Assembly: GCF_024437735.1 (NCBI RefSeq)
Contig: NZ_JANFQO010000011.1
Coordinates: 62,001-126,000 of the forward strand
Origin: Tahibacter harae
Lineage (GTDB): Bacteria > Pseudomonadota > Gammaproteobacteria > Xanthomonadales > Rhodanobacteraceae
Reading direction: 5' to 3'
DNA: 64,000 nucleotides
Shown: positions 42,740-51,527 of the stretch, one piece after another
Position numbering within the stretch: the first letter of the stretch is position 1
How the letters are laid out: each line of letters starts with the position of its first letter
Notes under the pieces: generated by a model
Seen by the model: the letters and a program-made list of their open reading frames with translations, nothing else
Told to the model about the DNA's origin: nothing
Databases searched by the model: none
Program-made: the position numbers and the translations under genes

Positions 42740-45457
42740 TTATTTGCTCGCCATCGGCGCCACCGGCTTCGCCCCGCCCTCGGCGGCGGCCTTGGGGGCG
42801 AAAGGCTGGTCGAAACTGGACCGCAGCAGCGTTTCCCCGTGGTTGACCAGATCTGCCTGCACCGGCCTGGCCTTGGCGCCGGCGACGCGCTGGGGCGGCG
42901 GCAGCGGGTCGATGATGTTGATTTTGGCGATGGCGTCGAAGCTGCGGTCCGGGTCGGCGAGGTAGCCGCGCACTTCGGCGGCGGCCTGGCGTACCGCGGC
43001 CGGCGGGTCGGGCAGGGTGAAACGGCTGCCCTGGGCGGCGAAGCGCGAGACATGCAGCGACTTGCCCTTGTTGTCGACCCAGTTGACCTCGACCATGCCG
43101 CGGAAACTGTCGCGGGCGAGCTGGGCTTCGATCAGGTCGGGGCCGAACGGGCGCAGCTTGCGCACCAGGCGGAATTCGCCGGCGGGGCGTTCCAGGATCA
43201 CCGCCGGATCGCCGAGCAGATTGTAGGTCTCGACCAGGGTTTCATCCTTGATCGGCGTCTTGCCGGCGACGATGGCGTCGCCGATGGTGACGCCCGTCTT
43301 GGTCAGCTGTTCGACGATGACCTTGCTGAATTCCGGCGACGGCGAGTTGCGCCAGGACGCGGCGAACACCGCAATTGCGCCCTTGCCGGGTTCGCGCAGG
43401 AAGCGTTCGCCGATGGAGTCTTCGGTCGGGTTGTCGAACGGGGCCGAATAGCAGGTCATCGACAGCACCATGGGCAGGCGGCCGCTGTTGTTCAGGCCGG
43501 AGACGTCGTCCAGCGTGAACAGGTCGTGGTTCTTGCGCAGGTCGGGCGGGCCGGTGCGCCAGATGTAGCGGCCGCCGTGGCCGATGAAGTGCACCAGCAG
43601 GCGGCCTTCGTTGAGGCCGTCCTTGATCGAGCTTTGATGGGCCAGGTTGTCCTTTTCGTCGGGGCTGGCGTAGACCTTGTCGGTGAGGAAGCCGGCATTG
43701 TCCAGGTTGCGCGCGATATCGTCGGAGGTGCGCTTGAAGTAGTCGCTCTCGTCGGTAATGAACATCACGTCGCGGCGCCAGCTGCCCAACTGCGGCGTGC
43801 TCATGTAGCTGATGGTCTTGTCGACGATGGCCTTGACCTCGGCCGGCTCCACCACCGGGAAGCGGCCCAGGGCGATGACCGGGGCCAGCGGATCCTTGCC
43901 CACGCTGACGAAATGATTGTCGCTGGCGGATTGGCCGTCGTAGGACATGAACTGCCAGGTCGGGATCAGGCCGCGGTGCTTGAGATCGGCCGGCGTGTCG
44001 GCATAGGGAATGCTGTCGATATCGCCGAACTGGCCCGGCATCAGCAGTTCGTTGTCGGCCCACTTGGCCAGCTGGCGGCGGTCTATGCGCTCGTGGCGGA
44101 TGTCGAAGCTGGCGTCGCCGACGAGCAGGGCGTAGCGCGGACGCGGCGCAGGCCATTCGTTGTAGGCCTGCTGCATCAGGCTGCGTATGGCCTGCGGATG
44201 CACGATGCCGTGGTTGAACTGGTCGTAGACATCCGCGACATCGATGACCGCGACCTTGAGCCCGCGCTGGCGGTGGAATTCGGCCAGCGGCTGGATTGCG
44301 TCGATCAGGCGCGCATGGCTGATGATGAGGTAGTCCACCGGCGCGGCGGGCCGGTGCAGGTCGGCGGCATTGATCGCGCGCAGGCTCAGCGGCTTGGCGA
44401 AACCGGCGTCCAGCACCGGGAACAGTTCGGTGCCGGCCTCGATGCGGCCGAACTGGCCGCCGGCGGCACTGAAGCGGCGGCCGTCGCCGGAGTACAGCGC
44501 GAGTTCGCCGCCGGCGTGGCTCAGGCCCGGGCGGCCGGCACTGCTGATGCGCAGCGGCGCGGCGGAGAGGGCGAGGTCGCCGCTGATCGGATAGTCCAGG
44601 TCGACGGAATTGAACATGACCACGTCGACGATGGGATTGGTGTCTTCCGGCTTGGCCAGGCGCTTGGGTACGCTGAGGGTCAGCACATTGCCCTGGGCGC
44701 GCAGCTGAGCGGCAGGTACACGGAATTCGTGCACTACTTCGGCGCGGCCGTCCCAGTTGAAATGGGCGACGTCCCTGCCGTCGATCTGCACATTGACCTG
44801 GTGGTCGGTAGCGGGACGCGGCTGGTTGGGCGGCACGTTGAGCGAGGACATGCCGCGGAACTTGAGCTTGAAGTCGACCGTGCCGCCGCGGCTGGCCAGA
44901 TCGGGCAGTTCCAGCGGCAGGCGGAACGGCTCCGGATCCACGTGGGTGAGCTTGGCCCAGTGCCAGAAATCCGCCTCTTCCCACTGTTTCACGTGGGCCT
45001 GGTTGAGGCGGATCATCATGTTTTCCTGCTCCAGATGGAGCTGGCGCTGCAGCGCGGCCGCGCCGGCCGCGCCCTGGGTGGCGATTTCGGCGATGCGCGC
45101 ATGCGCGCCGGGAGCGGCGCGCAGTTCGTAGACGTTGACGGTGCTGTAGGTGTCGAACCAGGACAGTGGCCCGTGCAGCGCCCGGCCCACCCATTCGATG
45201 CGGTCGCCGGCGCTGAAATTGGCGCCGCTGCCGGTGATGCGGATGGGAACTTCGACGCCGCGCTGGGTCAGGTAGAGCGAATCCCGCGGGCAGTCGGCCA
45301 GCTGCGGCACGGCCTGCGCGAGGCTGGCGTGATCCAGCGCGTACACGCCGGCCTGTTCGATTTCTATGTGTGCGGCGCCGGAGCAGGCGAGCGCGGCAGG
45401 TGCAGAGAGAACGGCGAGGAAGCCGAGGCCGGCGGCGCGGCGGAAATGCGGCAGCAT
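42740..45457 (-). CDS. C25 family (gingipain-like) cysteine peptidase
   Basis: A 905-residue exported protein (signal MLPHFRRAAGLGFLAVLSAP). The N-terminal 350 residues are beta-rich and resemble other C25-type propeptide or ligand regions. The C25 core has ALLVGDASFDIRHER, the catalytic His near residue 626 in LLVHFIGHGGRYIWRTG and the catalytic Cys near 668 in VLSMTCYSAPFDNPTEDS, then FAASWRNSPSPEFSK and YNLLGDPAVIL. It probably cleaves proteins outside the cytoplasm. The ATG at 45457 opens the signal peptide. There is no T9SS tail; export is by Sec. A 12-G tract lies upstream. Confidence 0.88.
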   Translation of the reverse strand: MLPHFRRAAGLGFLAVLSAPAALACSGAAHIEIEQAGVYALDHASLAQAVPQLADCPRDSLYLTQRGVEVPIRITGSGANFSAGDRIEWVGRALHGPLSWFDTYSTVNVYELRAAPGAHARIAEIATQGAAGAAALQRQLHLEQENMMIRLNQAHVKQWEEADFWHWAKLTHVDPEPFRLPLELPDLASRGGTVDFKLKFRGMSSLNVPPNQPRPATDHQVNVQIDGRDVAHFNWDGRAEVVHEFRVPAAQLRAQGNVLTLSVPKRLAKPEDTNPIVDVVMFNSVDLDYPISGDLALSAAPLRISSAGRPGLSHAGGELALYSGDGRRFSAAGGQFGRIEAGTELFPVLDAGFAKPLSLRAINAADLHRPAAPVDYLIISHARLIDAIQPLAEFHRQRGLKVAVIDVADVYDQFNHGIVHPQAIRSLMQQAYNEWPAPRPRYALLVGDASFDIRHERIDRRQLAKWADNELLMPGQFGDIDSIPYADTPADLKHRGLIPTWQFMSYDGQSASDNHFVSVGKDPLAPVIALGRFPVVEPAEVKAIVDKTISYMSTPQLGSWRRDVMFITDESDYFKRTSDDIARNLDNAGFLTDKVYASPDEKDNLAHQSSIKDGLNEGRLLVHFIGHGGRYIWRTGPPDLRKNHDLFTLDDVSGLNNSGRLPMVLSMTCYSAPFDNPTEDSIGERFLREPGKGAIAVFAASWRNSPSPEFSKVIVEQLTKTGVTIGDAIVAGKTPIKDETLVETYNLLGDPAVILERPAGEFRLVRKLRPFGPDLIEAQLARDSFRGMVEVNWVDNKGKSLHVSRFAAQGSRFTLPDPPAAVRQAAAEVRGYLADPDRSFDAIAKINIIDPLPPPQRVAGAKARPVQADLVNHGETLLRSSFDQPFAPKAAAEGGAKPVAPMASK

Positions 45458-45596
45458 GAGCGGGCAGAACCTGCGAATCGTCTGTACGACCGAATCTGGC
45501 AGCCTACCGGCTGAGCAAAAGCTATGCAAACCTCGCGCGGCTCATTCTGGCGCGGCCGCGGCCCGCATCGCCGCATCGGCGGCGGCGGGCCGCTGC

Positions 45597-45608
45597 GGGG
45601 GGGGGGGG
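45597..45608. repeat. Poly-G tract, 12 bases
   Basis: Twelve consecutive G on the plus strand, in the 166-bp spacer between the C25 peptidase gene (start 45457) and the P-domain gene (stop at 45624), both read leftward. It lies 140 bp upstream of the peptidase start and can slip during replication. Confidence 0.85.
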
Positions 45609-45623
45609 CCGCGGCGCCGGTGT

Positions 45624-46274
45624 TCACGGCGTGGTGGGGATGGTCTCGAAGCCCCACTTGAACAGCTGGTCGGTATGGTCGATGGTCAGTGTGGCGCCGT
45701 TGACTGTGCCGGTGTTGCCGTCGCCGGCATCCCAGAAGGTCAGGGTCCAGGTGCCGTTGGCCTGGGACGGCGGCACGCCCTTGAAGGCTTCGGAAATGAT
45801 GGCCGGCACGCCGCCCGGCTGGACGCCGCCCGGCGTCGCGGCGCGGTAGGTTTCCGGCGGCACCACCGGCGTGGCCCAGGCCCACCAGCCGCGCAGGGCG
45901 TCGTCGCTGAATTTGTATTCGCCGTTGAGGTCGCCGTCGTGGCCGCAGCCGTTGGGCACGTTGGAGCCGGTATGGCTGAAGATGATCTTGGACGGCGTGC
46001 CGCCCGGGGCGGCCAGGCTGACGACGAGGTCGCCGCGCCAGCTGTGCACCACGTTCATGCTCAGCTTGACCGCCACGACCGGGTATTGCAGGCCGGTGAC
46101 GTCAAAGCTGATGACGCGGGGCTGGCCCAGGTTGTTCACGCCGCAGCTGGGCGAGCCGGCCGGGGCGTCCGGAATGGGGCCCATGCCCGTGCCGGTGAAA
46201 GTCGCCACCTCGGCGGACGCGGACGCCGCTGCGAGGCCAAGGCCGAGCACGGCCAGAGTTGCGGTGATGCGCAT
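45624..46274 (-). CDS. Secreted P-domain (proprotein-convertase) protein
   Basis: A 216-residue exported protein (signal MRITATLAVLGLGLAAASAS). Most of it is a P-domain as found in subtilisin/kexin proproteins and secreted proteases: VISFDVTGLQYPVVAVKLSM, VVHSWRGDLVVSLAAPGGTP, SDDALRGWWAWATP and SQANGTWTLTFWDAGDGNTG. It stands alone, without a protease domain. It ends QLFKWGFETIPTTP, again with an F..GFE element. GGAG lies upstream of the ATG at 46274. It may bind or stabilise a partner protein. Confidence 0.85.
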   Translation of the reverse strand: MRITATLAVLGLGLAAASASAEVATFTGTGMGPIPDAPAGSPSCGVNNLGQPRVISFDVTGLQYPVVAVKLSMNVVHSWRGDLVVSLAAPGGTPSKIIFSHTGSNVPNGCGHDGDLNGEYKFSDDALRGWWAWATPVVPPETYRAATPGGVQPGGVPAIISEAFKGVPPSQANGTWTLTFWDAGDGNTGTVNGATLTIDHTDQLFKWGFETIPTTP

Positions 46275-46357
46275 GCCTACCACTCCAGGAAAACGACAGA
46301 AAACCGCCGCAGTGTAGCCGAACTCCGGCTCACCTACGGACGCGACAGGACGTTTGT

Positions 46358-47134
46358 TCAGTTGCCGGTCGTCGCAGCAGACGGCCGGAACAGGCGCTGC
46401 AGCAGGCCGGCCACGGCGGGCATGGCCTTGGCCACCAGGGCCGGGTTGGAGAACCAGGCCTCGGTCAGGCAGGCGAAGAATTCGTCCGGGCTTTCCGCGG
46501 CGTAGGGGTCGATCAGGGTTTCCTCGTCCGCGTCCACCGCCGCGCAGAAGGCGTCGTAGGCCTGCTGGAACACCTGCTTCCACTCGCGCCGCGGCAGCGA
46601 CGGCGGCAGCGGCGGCACGCCGTCGCTGCCGCCGTCGCGCATGTCCAGCTTGTGCGCGATCTCGTGGATGATGACGTTGAAGCCTTCGTGGGGCTGGGCC
46701 AGGTCCTGTTCGATGTCGGCCCAGGACAGCACCAGCGGGCCGCCTTCCCAGGCTTCGCCGATCAGGCTGTCCTCGCCTTCGGTGACGACGCCGGTTTCCT
46801 CGTCGTGGTGTTCCCGGCGCATGCGGAATTCGCCCGGGTAGACCAGCACTTGGCGCCAGCCGCGCAGCAGGTCGTAGTCCAGCTCCAGTACCGGCAGGCA
46901 GGCCTGGGCGGCGATGAGCAGGCGGCGCTGGTCGTCCAGTTCGGCGCCGCCCAGGGCGAAGAAGGTCTTCTCGGCCAGGAAGCGCGCGCTGAGTCCGCGC
47001 AGGCGCGCGGCCTGGTCCGGATTCAGCGGCTGCAGCAGCGCACAGGCCGCCACGGCGGCCTGCCAGCGGGCATCGTCCAGGGGTTCGGGACGGGGGCGCA
47101 GGCGCTCCCCGATACGGCGCAGCAGGGCGAACAT
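46358..47134 (-). CDS. mtfA: MtfA-type zinc peptidase (M90)
   Basis: A 258-residue cytoplasmic peptidase of the MtfA family, which in Escherichia coli links Mlc to glucose uptake control. Motifs are FLAEKTFFALGGAELDDQRR, VLVYPGEFRM, LIGEAWEGGPLVLSWADI, the zinc site NVIIHEIAHKLDMRDG, and downstream Glu in AAESPDEFFACLTEAWFSNP. The ATG at 47134 is chosen; a GTG six bases upstream (47140) is also possible. No strong ribosome-binding site is visible for either. Confidence 0.92.
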   Translation of the reverse strand: MFALLRRIGERLRPRPEPLDDARWQAAVAACALLQPLNPDQAARLRGLSARFLAEKTFFALGGAELDDQRRLLIAAQACLPVLELDYDLLRGWRQVLVYPGEFRMRREHHDEETGVVTEGEDSLIGEAWEGGPLVLSWADIEQDLAQPHEGFNVIIHEIAHKLDMRDGGSDGVPPLPPSLPRREWKQVFQQAYDAFCAAVDADEETLIDPYAAESPDEFFACLTEAWFSNPALVAKAMPAVAGLLQRLFRPSAATTGN

Positions 47135-47174
47135 GGCCACATGATGCCGTGGCGCCGCCCGCGGGCGGAAGCGC

Positions 47175-47543
47175 TTACTTGATCGAGCCGGGCAGTACCG
47201 ACTGCCAGCGCAGGCCGCCGCCGCGCGGCCGCTGCGGCACGGACGGCTCGGCCGAGGGCAGGCTGATCGCCGCGGCCGGGCTGCTGCCGCTTTCCGGGCT
47301 GGCGTCGGCGCTGTCGCCGACCAGGGCGCGGCTGTCCACCGGCACGCTGATCGGGGCGCTCTGGCCGTCGTGATAGATGACCCGGGCCGAGCTGCTGGCC
47401 GGGGTGATGTCGCAATCCTGGCGCGACTGGGCCAGGGCGACGCCGCCCGGCGTGGCGGAAATCATGAAATCGTCGGCACAGGCGGGCCCGGCCAGGAATG
47501 CGAGGCCAAGCGCCAGAATCAGCGAGTTCGGAATTGTGAGCAT
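47175..47543 (-). CDS. Small exported hypothetical protein
   Basis: A 122-residue protein with a signal peptide (LILALGLAFLAGPACA) and a mature part with two Cys-bounded short beta segments (DDFMISATPGGVALAQSRQDCD, ARVIYHDGQSAPISVP) and a Pro/Ser-rich tail. GGAG lies 8 bases before the ATG at 47543. I do not recognise a family. It lies 40 bp upstream of the mtfA start on the same strand. Confidence 0.7.
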   Translation of the reverse strand: MLTIPNSLILALGLAFLAGPACADDFMISATPGGVALAQSRQDCDITPASSSARVIYHDGQSAPISVPVDSRALVGDSADASPESGSSPAAAISLPSAEPSVPQRPRGGGLRWQSVLPGSIK

Positions 47544-47839
47544 CGGTGGCTCCGGAGGGCGGAACGCTGGCACACGGGCTCGGGCGGGTCGGAATGCTCG
47601 CACGAAAGCCCGAGTGTAGCCAGCGCGGACGCGCCGTTACAGCAGGCTTCGTGCCAACAATTGCAAGACGTCCCCGGGCCTTGTCCAACAAGGGCTTGAA
47701 GTCATGGTCATTGTCCGCGGTGTCCGCTGGGCGTGCAGCGGACATACGCCGGACAGTGGTATGGATGCGGCCAGGCGTGAATCGGTTGCGTTGCTGTGCT
47801 GCAGCACGCCAGCGGCCGGGTCCGTGGCTAGACTCGGCC

Positions 47840-49660
47840 ATGAGCATCGTATCCCCCGACCTGGCTTTCCTTGCGCCGCGCTGGCGTCCCGGCGGCCTGG
47901 CGCTCAAGCGCGGCCTGCTCGCCGGCATACGCCGGGTGCTGGCCCAGCGCGATGCGATCAACCGCATCAACGTGTTTCCCGTCGCCGACGGCGACACCGG
48001 CTCCAATCTCGCCTTCACCCTGAGCGCGGTCGAACAGGCGCTGCGGCCGCTGCGCCTGCGCAGCGCCGGCGGGCTGCTGCGCCGGGCCGGCGACGAGGCC
48101 ATAGACGGCGCCCGCGGCAATTCCGGCGCCATCCTCGCCCAGTTCCTGCAGGGGCTGGGCGAGCAACTGGCCGACCAGCCGCGGCTGGATCCCGCCGCCC
48201 TGGCCGCCGCGGCCGAACACGCCGCGCGCCAGGCCCGCGGCGCCGTGGCGCAGCCGCGCGAGGGCACCATTCTTTCCGTCATCAGCGCCTTCGCCGCCGC
48301 CCTGCGCGAGCACAGCGGCCGCGGCGCCGACCTGCGCGCCTGCTGGGCCGGCGCGCTGGCCGCGGCCCGCGCCGCGCTGGCGCAGACGCCCGAACAACTG
48401 GCCGTGCTGCGCAAGGCCGGCGTGGTCGATGCGGGCGCGCTGGGCTTCGTCGAGCTGCTGGAAGGCATCAACGACTACCTGCTGCGCGGCCGCGCCGGCC
48501 TGGCCCGGCTGCAGGATTTCCGTCCCGGCGACGCTGGCGTGGTCACGGCCGCGGGCGACCACGACGCCGGGCATCGCTACTGCACCGAATGCGTGCTCAG
48601 TGCCGAGGCCATAGACCGCGACCAGGTGCGCGCCGCCATCGCCGCGCTGGAGCATTCCAGCCTGGTGCTGGCCGGCACGCGCCAGAAGCTGCGCGTGCAT
48701 GTGCACCTGGACCAGCCGCAGCAGCTCTACGACGCGCTGGCGCCGCTGGGCCAGCTCGGCGGCTGCAAGGCCGACGACATGCGCGCCCAGCAGCGCGCCA
48801 CCCAGGCGCGCACGCGCGTGGCCGTGGTCACCGATTCGGCCGCCGACCTGCCCGATGCGGCGCTGGAGCAGCTGCCGCTGCACCTGGTGCCGGTGCGGCT
48901 CAACTTCGGCGCCCAGGATTACCTCGATAAAGTATCGATGTCGCCAAAGGAATTCTTCCACGAATTGCGCAGCAATCCGGCCGCGCCGCGCACCTCGCAG
49001 CCGCCGCCGGGGGATTTCCGCCGCCTGTTCGAGTTCCTGCTCAGCCACCACGAGGAAGTGGTCTACGTCGGCCTGTCGCGCGCGGTCAGCGGCACCTTGC
49101 AGGCCGGCGAAAGCGCCGCCGCGCGCTGTGCCGCCGGGCGCGTACGCATCGTCGACACGCGCACCGCCAGCTGCGGCCAGGGCCTGCTCGCGCGCCACGC
49201 GGCGGAACTGGCGGCCCAGGGCCTGGATGCCGACAGCATCGTCGCGCGCCTGCAGGCGCTCATCGCGCAGACCCGCGTCATCGCCTATGTGCGCGATCTC
49301 AGCCATGTGGTGCGCGGCGGCCGCCTGCCGGCCTGGACCTTGCCGCTGACGCGCTGGCTGCGCCTGGTGCCGGTCGCCGCGGTCGGCGGCGACGGCCGCC
49401 TGCATGTGGCGTCCATCCTGCGCGATGGCCCCTCCCTGCCGGCACGCTTCGCCGAGCGCATCCTGCGCCGCCTGCCCGCCGGCGCGCGCGACTGGCGCAT
49501 CCTGGTCGGCCACTGCGACAACCCGGCCGAAGCCGCCTGCCTGCGCCTGCAACTGCAGCAGCGCCTGCCGGCCGCATCCATCGAAATCGTGCCGCTGGGT
49601 GCGGCGATCTCGGTGCATGCCGGGCCGGGGGCTATCGTGGTGGGACTGTTGCCGGGCTAG
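47840..49660 (+). CDS. DAK2-DegV fusion (FakA/FakB-like fatty acid kinase)
   Basis: A 606-residue cytoplasmic protein. Residues 1-200 are a DAK2/DhaL ATP-binding domain (NRINVFPVADGDTGSNLAF with the Mg-binding Asp residues, AIDGARGNSGAILAQFLQG, VVDAGALGFVELLEG). Residues about 225-310 match the FakA C-terminal part (HRYCTECVL, LRVHVHLDQPQQLYD). Residues 327-606 are a DegV/FakB lipid-binding domain (VAVVTDSAADLP, FFHELRSNPAAPRTSQPPPGD, YVGLSRAVSGTLQA, VDTRTASCGQGLL, HVVRGGRLP). In Firmicutes these are separate proteins that phosphorylate free fatty acids; here both activities are on one chain. The start at 47840 gives a full DAK2 domain. Confidence 0.88.
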   Translation: MSIVSPDLAFLAPRWRPGGLALKRGLLAGIRRVLAQRDAINRINVFPVADGDTGSNLAFTLSAVEQALRPLRLRSAGGLLRRAGDEAIDGARGNSGAILAQFLQGLGEQLADQPRLDPAALAAAAEHAARQARGAVAQPREGTILSVISAFAAALREHSGRGADLRACWAGALAAARAALAQTPEQLAVLRKAGVVDAGALGFVELLEGINDYLLRGRAGLARLQDFRPGDAGVVTAAGDHDAGHRYCTECVLSAEAIDRDQVRAAIAALEHSSLVLAGTRQKLRVHVHLDQPQQLYDALAPLGQLGGCKADDMRAQQRATQARTRVAVVTDSAADLPDAALEQLPLHLVPVRLNFGAQDYLDKVSMSPKEFFHELRSNPAAPRTSQPPPGDFRRLFEFLLSHHEEVVYVGLSRAVSGTLQAGESAAARCAAGRVRIVDTRTASCGQGLLARHAAELAAQGLDADSIVARLQALIAQTRVIAYVRDLSHVVRGGRLPAWTLPLTRWLRLVPVAAVGGDGRLHVASILRDGPSLPARFAERILRRLPAGARDWRILVGHCDNPAEAACLRLQLQQRLPAASIEIVPLGAAISVHAGPGAIVVGLLPG

Positions 49661-49963
49661 GCGGGCGGGGCGCAGCGGGGCGAGGTCAGCCGCCGTGGCT
49701 GTATTCCGCGGGCTGCGTTGTGCAGAAGGCTGCGGCCTGCGGGCGTCGCAGCAGCTGCCCGCATCTGAAATCCGCTGCGGATGCGCGAGCCGTATCGTGC
49801 TGGCTTCCGCTGTTGCGCAGCGGTCAATTGAAATTCCGTGGCAAATTTGTCGCTGGATGGCGGCTCAAGCAGCGCCGCCTTGTGATCCACCGGCCGGCAA
49901 CTGACAATCCGTTCGGCCTGCGCCAGTAAGCGCAGGGCCTGTTCCGGTTTTGGATTCCCGGCC
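49661..49963. other. Gene-free spacer
   Basis: These 303 bp contain no convincing gene. The frames across it lack ribosome-binding sites and family motifs. Its composition is less GC-biased than its neighbours, like the following DUF4279 gene. Confidence 0.4.
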
Positions 49964-50398
49964 ATGACGCGCGTTTCCGAATCAATGGTGTCGCTGCGTA
50001 TCCTCGGAGACGATCTTCGTCCTGAAGAGATCACGGCGCTGTTCGAGGTCGAACCTTCGTTGAGTTGCTGCAAAGGCGACTTGCTTTCATCGCGGGGCGG
50101 GAAGGAGTACCGCCGCAGTAGGGGCATGTGGTCTCTGAGCGCCGAGTTGCACAAGCCCGAGAATGTGGCAGCGCAGGTCGCGGAGCTGCTGTCCAGGCTT
50201 CCCGATGATTTGTCCTTGTGGTCCACGCTGGTATCCCGATTCGAGATCGTTCTGTTCTGTGGGCTGTTCATGAATGAAGCGAACGAGGGGCTTTCCCTGG
50301 ATGCCGGCACCCTGCGCGCTCTGGCGGAGCGTGGCATTGCGCTGGATCTGGACCTGTATGGGCCTGCGGACAGCCGTCGCTCCCTTCCGCCCGGCTGA
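49964..50398 (+). CDS. DUF4279 domain protein
   Basis: A 144-residue protein matching the DUF4279 pattern: VSLRILGDDLRPEEITALFE, EPSLSCCKGDLLSSRGGKEY, MWSLSAELHKPENVAAQVAELL, LWSTLVSRFEIVLFCGLF and LSLDAGTLRALAERGIALDLDLYG. Family members are small cytoplasmic proteins, some encoded beside polymorphic toxins as possible immunity factors. Codon usage is less GC-biased than its neighbours, which hints at horizontal origin. No toxin gene is visible beside it. Confidence 0.82.
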   Translation: MTRVSESMVSLRILGDDLRPEEITALFEVEPSLSCCKGDLLSSRGGKEYRRSRGMWSLSAELHKPENVAAQVAELLSRLPDDLSLWSTLVSRFEIVLFCGLFMNEANEGLSLDAGTLRALAERGIALDLDLYGPADSRRSLPPG

Positions 50399-51527
50399 TC
50401 TCCCATGGCCGCAGCGGCATTCCGGGGGCGGGCTCACCGGGACGTTGTCGCGCAGGCCGCAGCCAGCGATCCTGACGATTACCTGATCGAGTCCCATCAT
50501 GCGAGTGAGCCGGAGGCCGTGATCATCTGCCGCACAGATCTCAGGGCGACACTCACCGCGCCCGGGCTATGAGCGCGGAGCCGCTGGGCCAGCCAAGGCG
50601 CCCGGCAGGCCAAGAAACGGATACGGCCACTTGCTGCCCAAGGACAGCAGGAACGAAGCCGCCCCCTGCGGCTCCGTCCCCGCCATCGCACGGGGCGCGC
50701 GGTGCGGACGGGATCGGACCGCCTGCGCCGCGTTCGTGCCGGCAGGGCCGTGCACGCGCCCGCCGCCGGTCCGGCGGGAGATGCCGGGGCCGGCGGCGCG
50801 GCGTCCTGCCGGTGAATACGGGCGCCGCGGCAGGCGCGGCGTCCGCTGGCGCAGCCTGTCACTCAGGTAGACAGGCGTGCCGCCGATTGCCCTGCCGCAG
50901 CGCCCCCTCGGTCTGCTGCAGTGCAATGTCGCCGGGCTCCGGTGCTGCCGCGCCGGGGCCGGCGGTCACGCCGCCCGGCTCCCGCGGGCGGCGTTTCCTT
51001 CGATGAAAGTGCCCCGCCCTTGTGGGGGAAGGCGGGGCGGCGCCTCCGGGTCAGGGGTGTGCTGGCGCCGTTGCAGCTTGAGCCGGGGCGGGCGGCGCGG
51101 CCTCTGGCGCGGCATCAGTGCGGGATCAATTGTGTCTCTCGCGCTGGCGAGATCCCGGCTTGAGCCGCCTCCCGCACCCGCCGCCGCAGATTCAGTGCAT
51201 TGTGCAGAAAGGAAATGATGCGCTTTGCTGCGTTGCGGCACGCGCGCGGCGCGGCGCCCGCGACTGGTTCATGCCGAGCCCGCCGCAGACCGCACGAGCA
51301 TCCTGCGTTCGTCTGAATGAGATCCGCGCAGAAGCGGCGTTGATGCGCGTCCGCACGCCGCTTTCCGCCGCGACGGCGCACACGAGTTTCTGCTAATGCG
51401 CTTGAGTCCGCGGGCGTACTGGAGTAAGTCTCGACGACGGCGCCTGACGGGGAGGTCAGGGCGTCAGCGCGGCGGTCGGCCTGGAGGGGCCGGTGGCTGT
51501 CGTGCGCGATGGCGGCGGGAGGGCCTT
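50399..51527. other. Large gene-free region
   Basis: These 1129 bp hold no supported gene. Frames on both strands give Arg/Pro/Ala-rich, repeat-free products. A hairpin GCCCCGCC...GGCGGGGC lies at 51011-51038 without a T-run. The last part should carry the promoter of the CadC-like gene. Confidence 0.5.

Noticed and set aside
51011-51038. GCCCCGCC...GGCGGGGC hairpin as a terminator
   Set aside because: There is no T-run, and the hairpin is not near the end of any supported gene.
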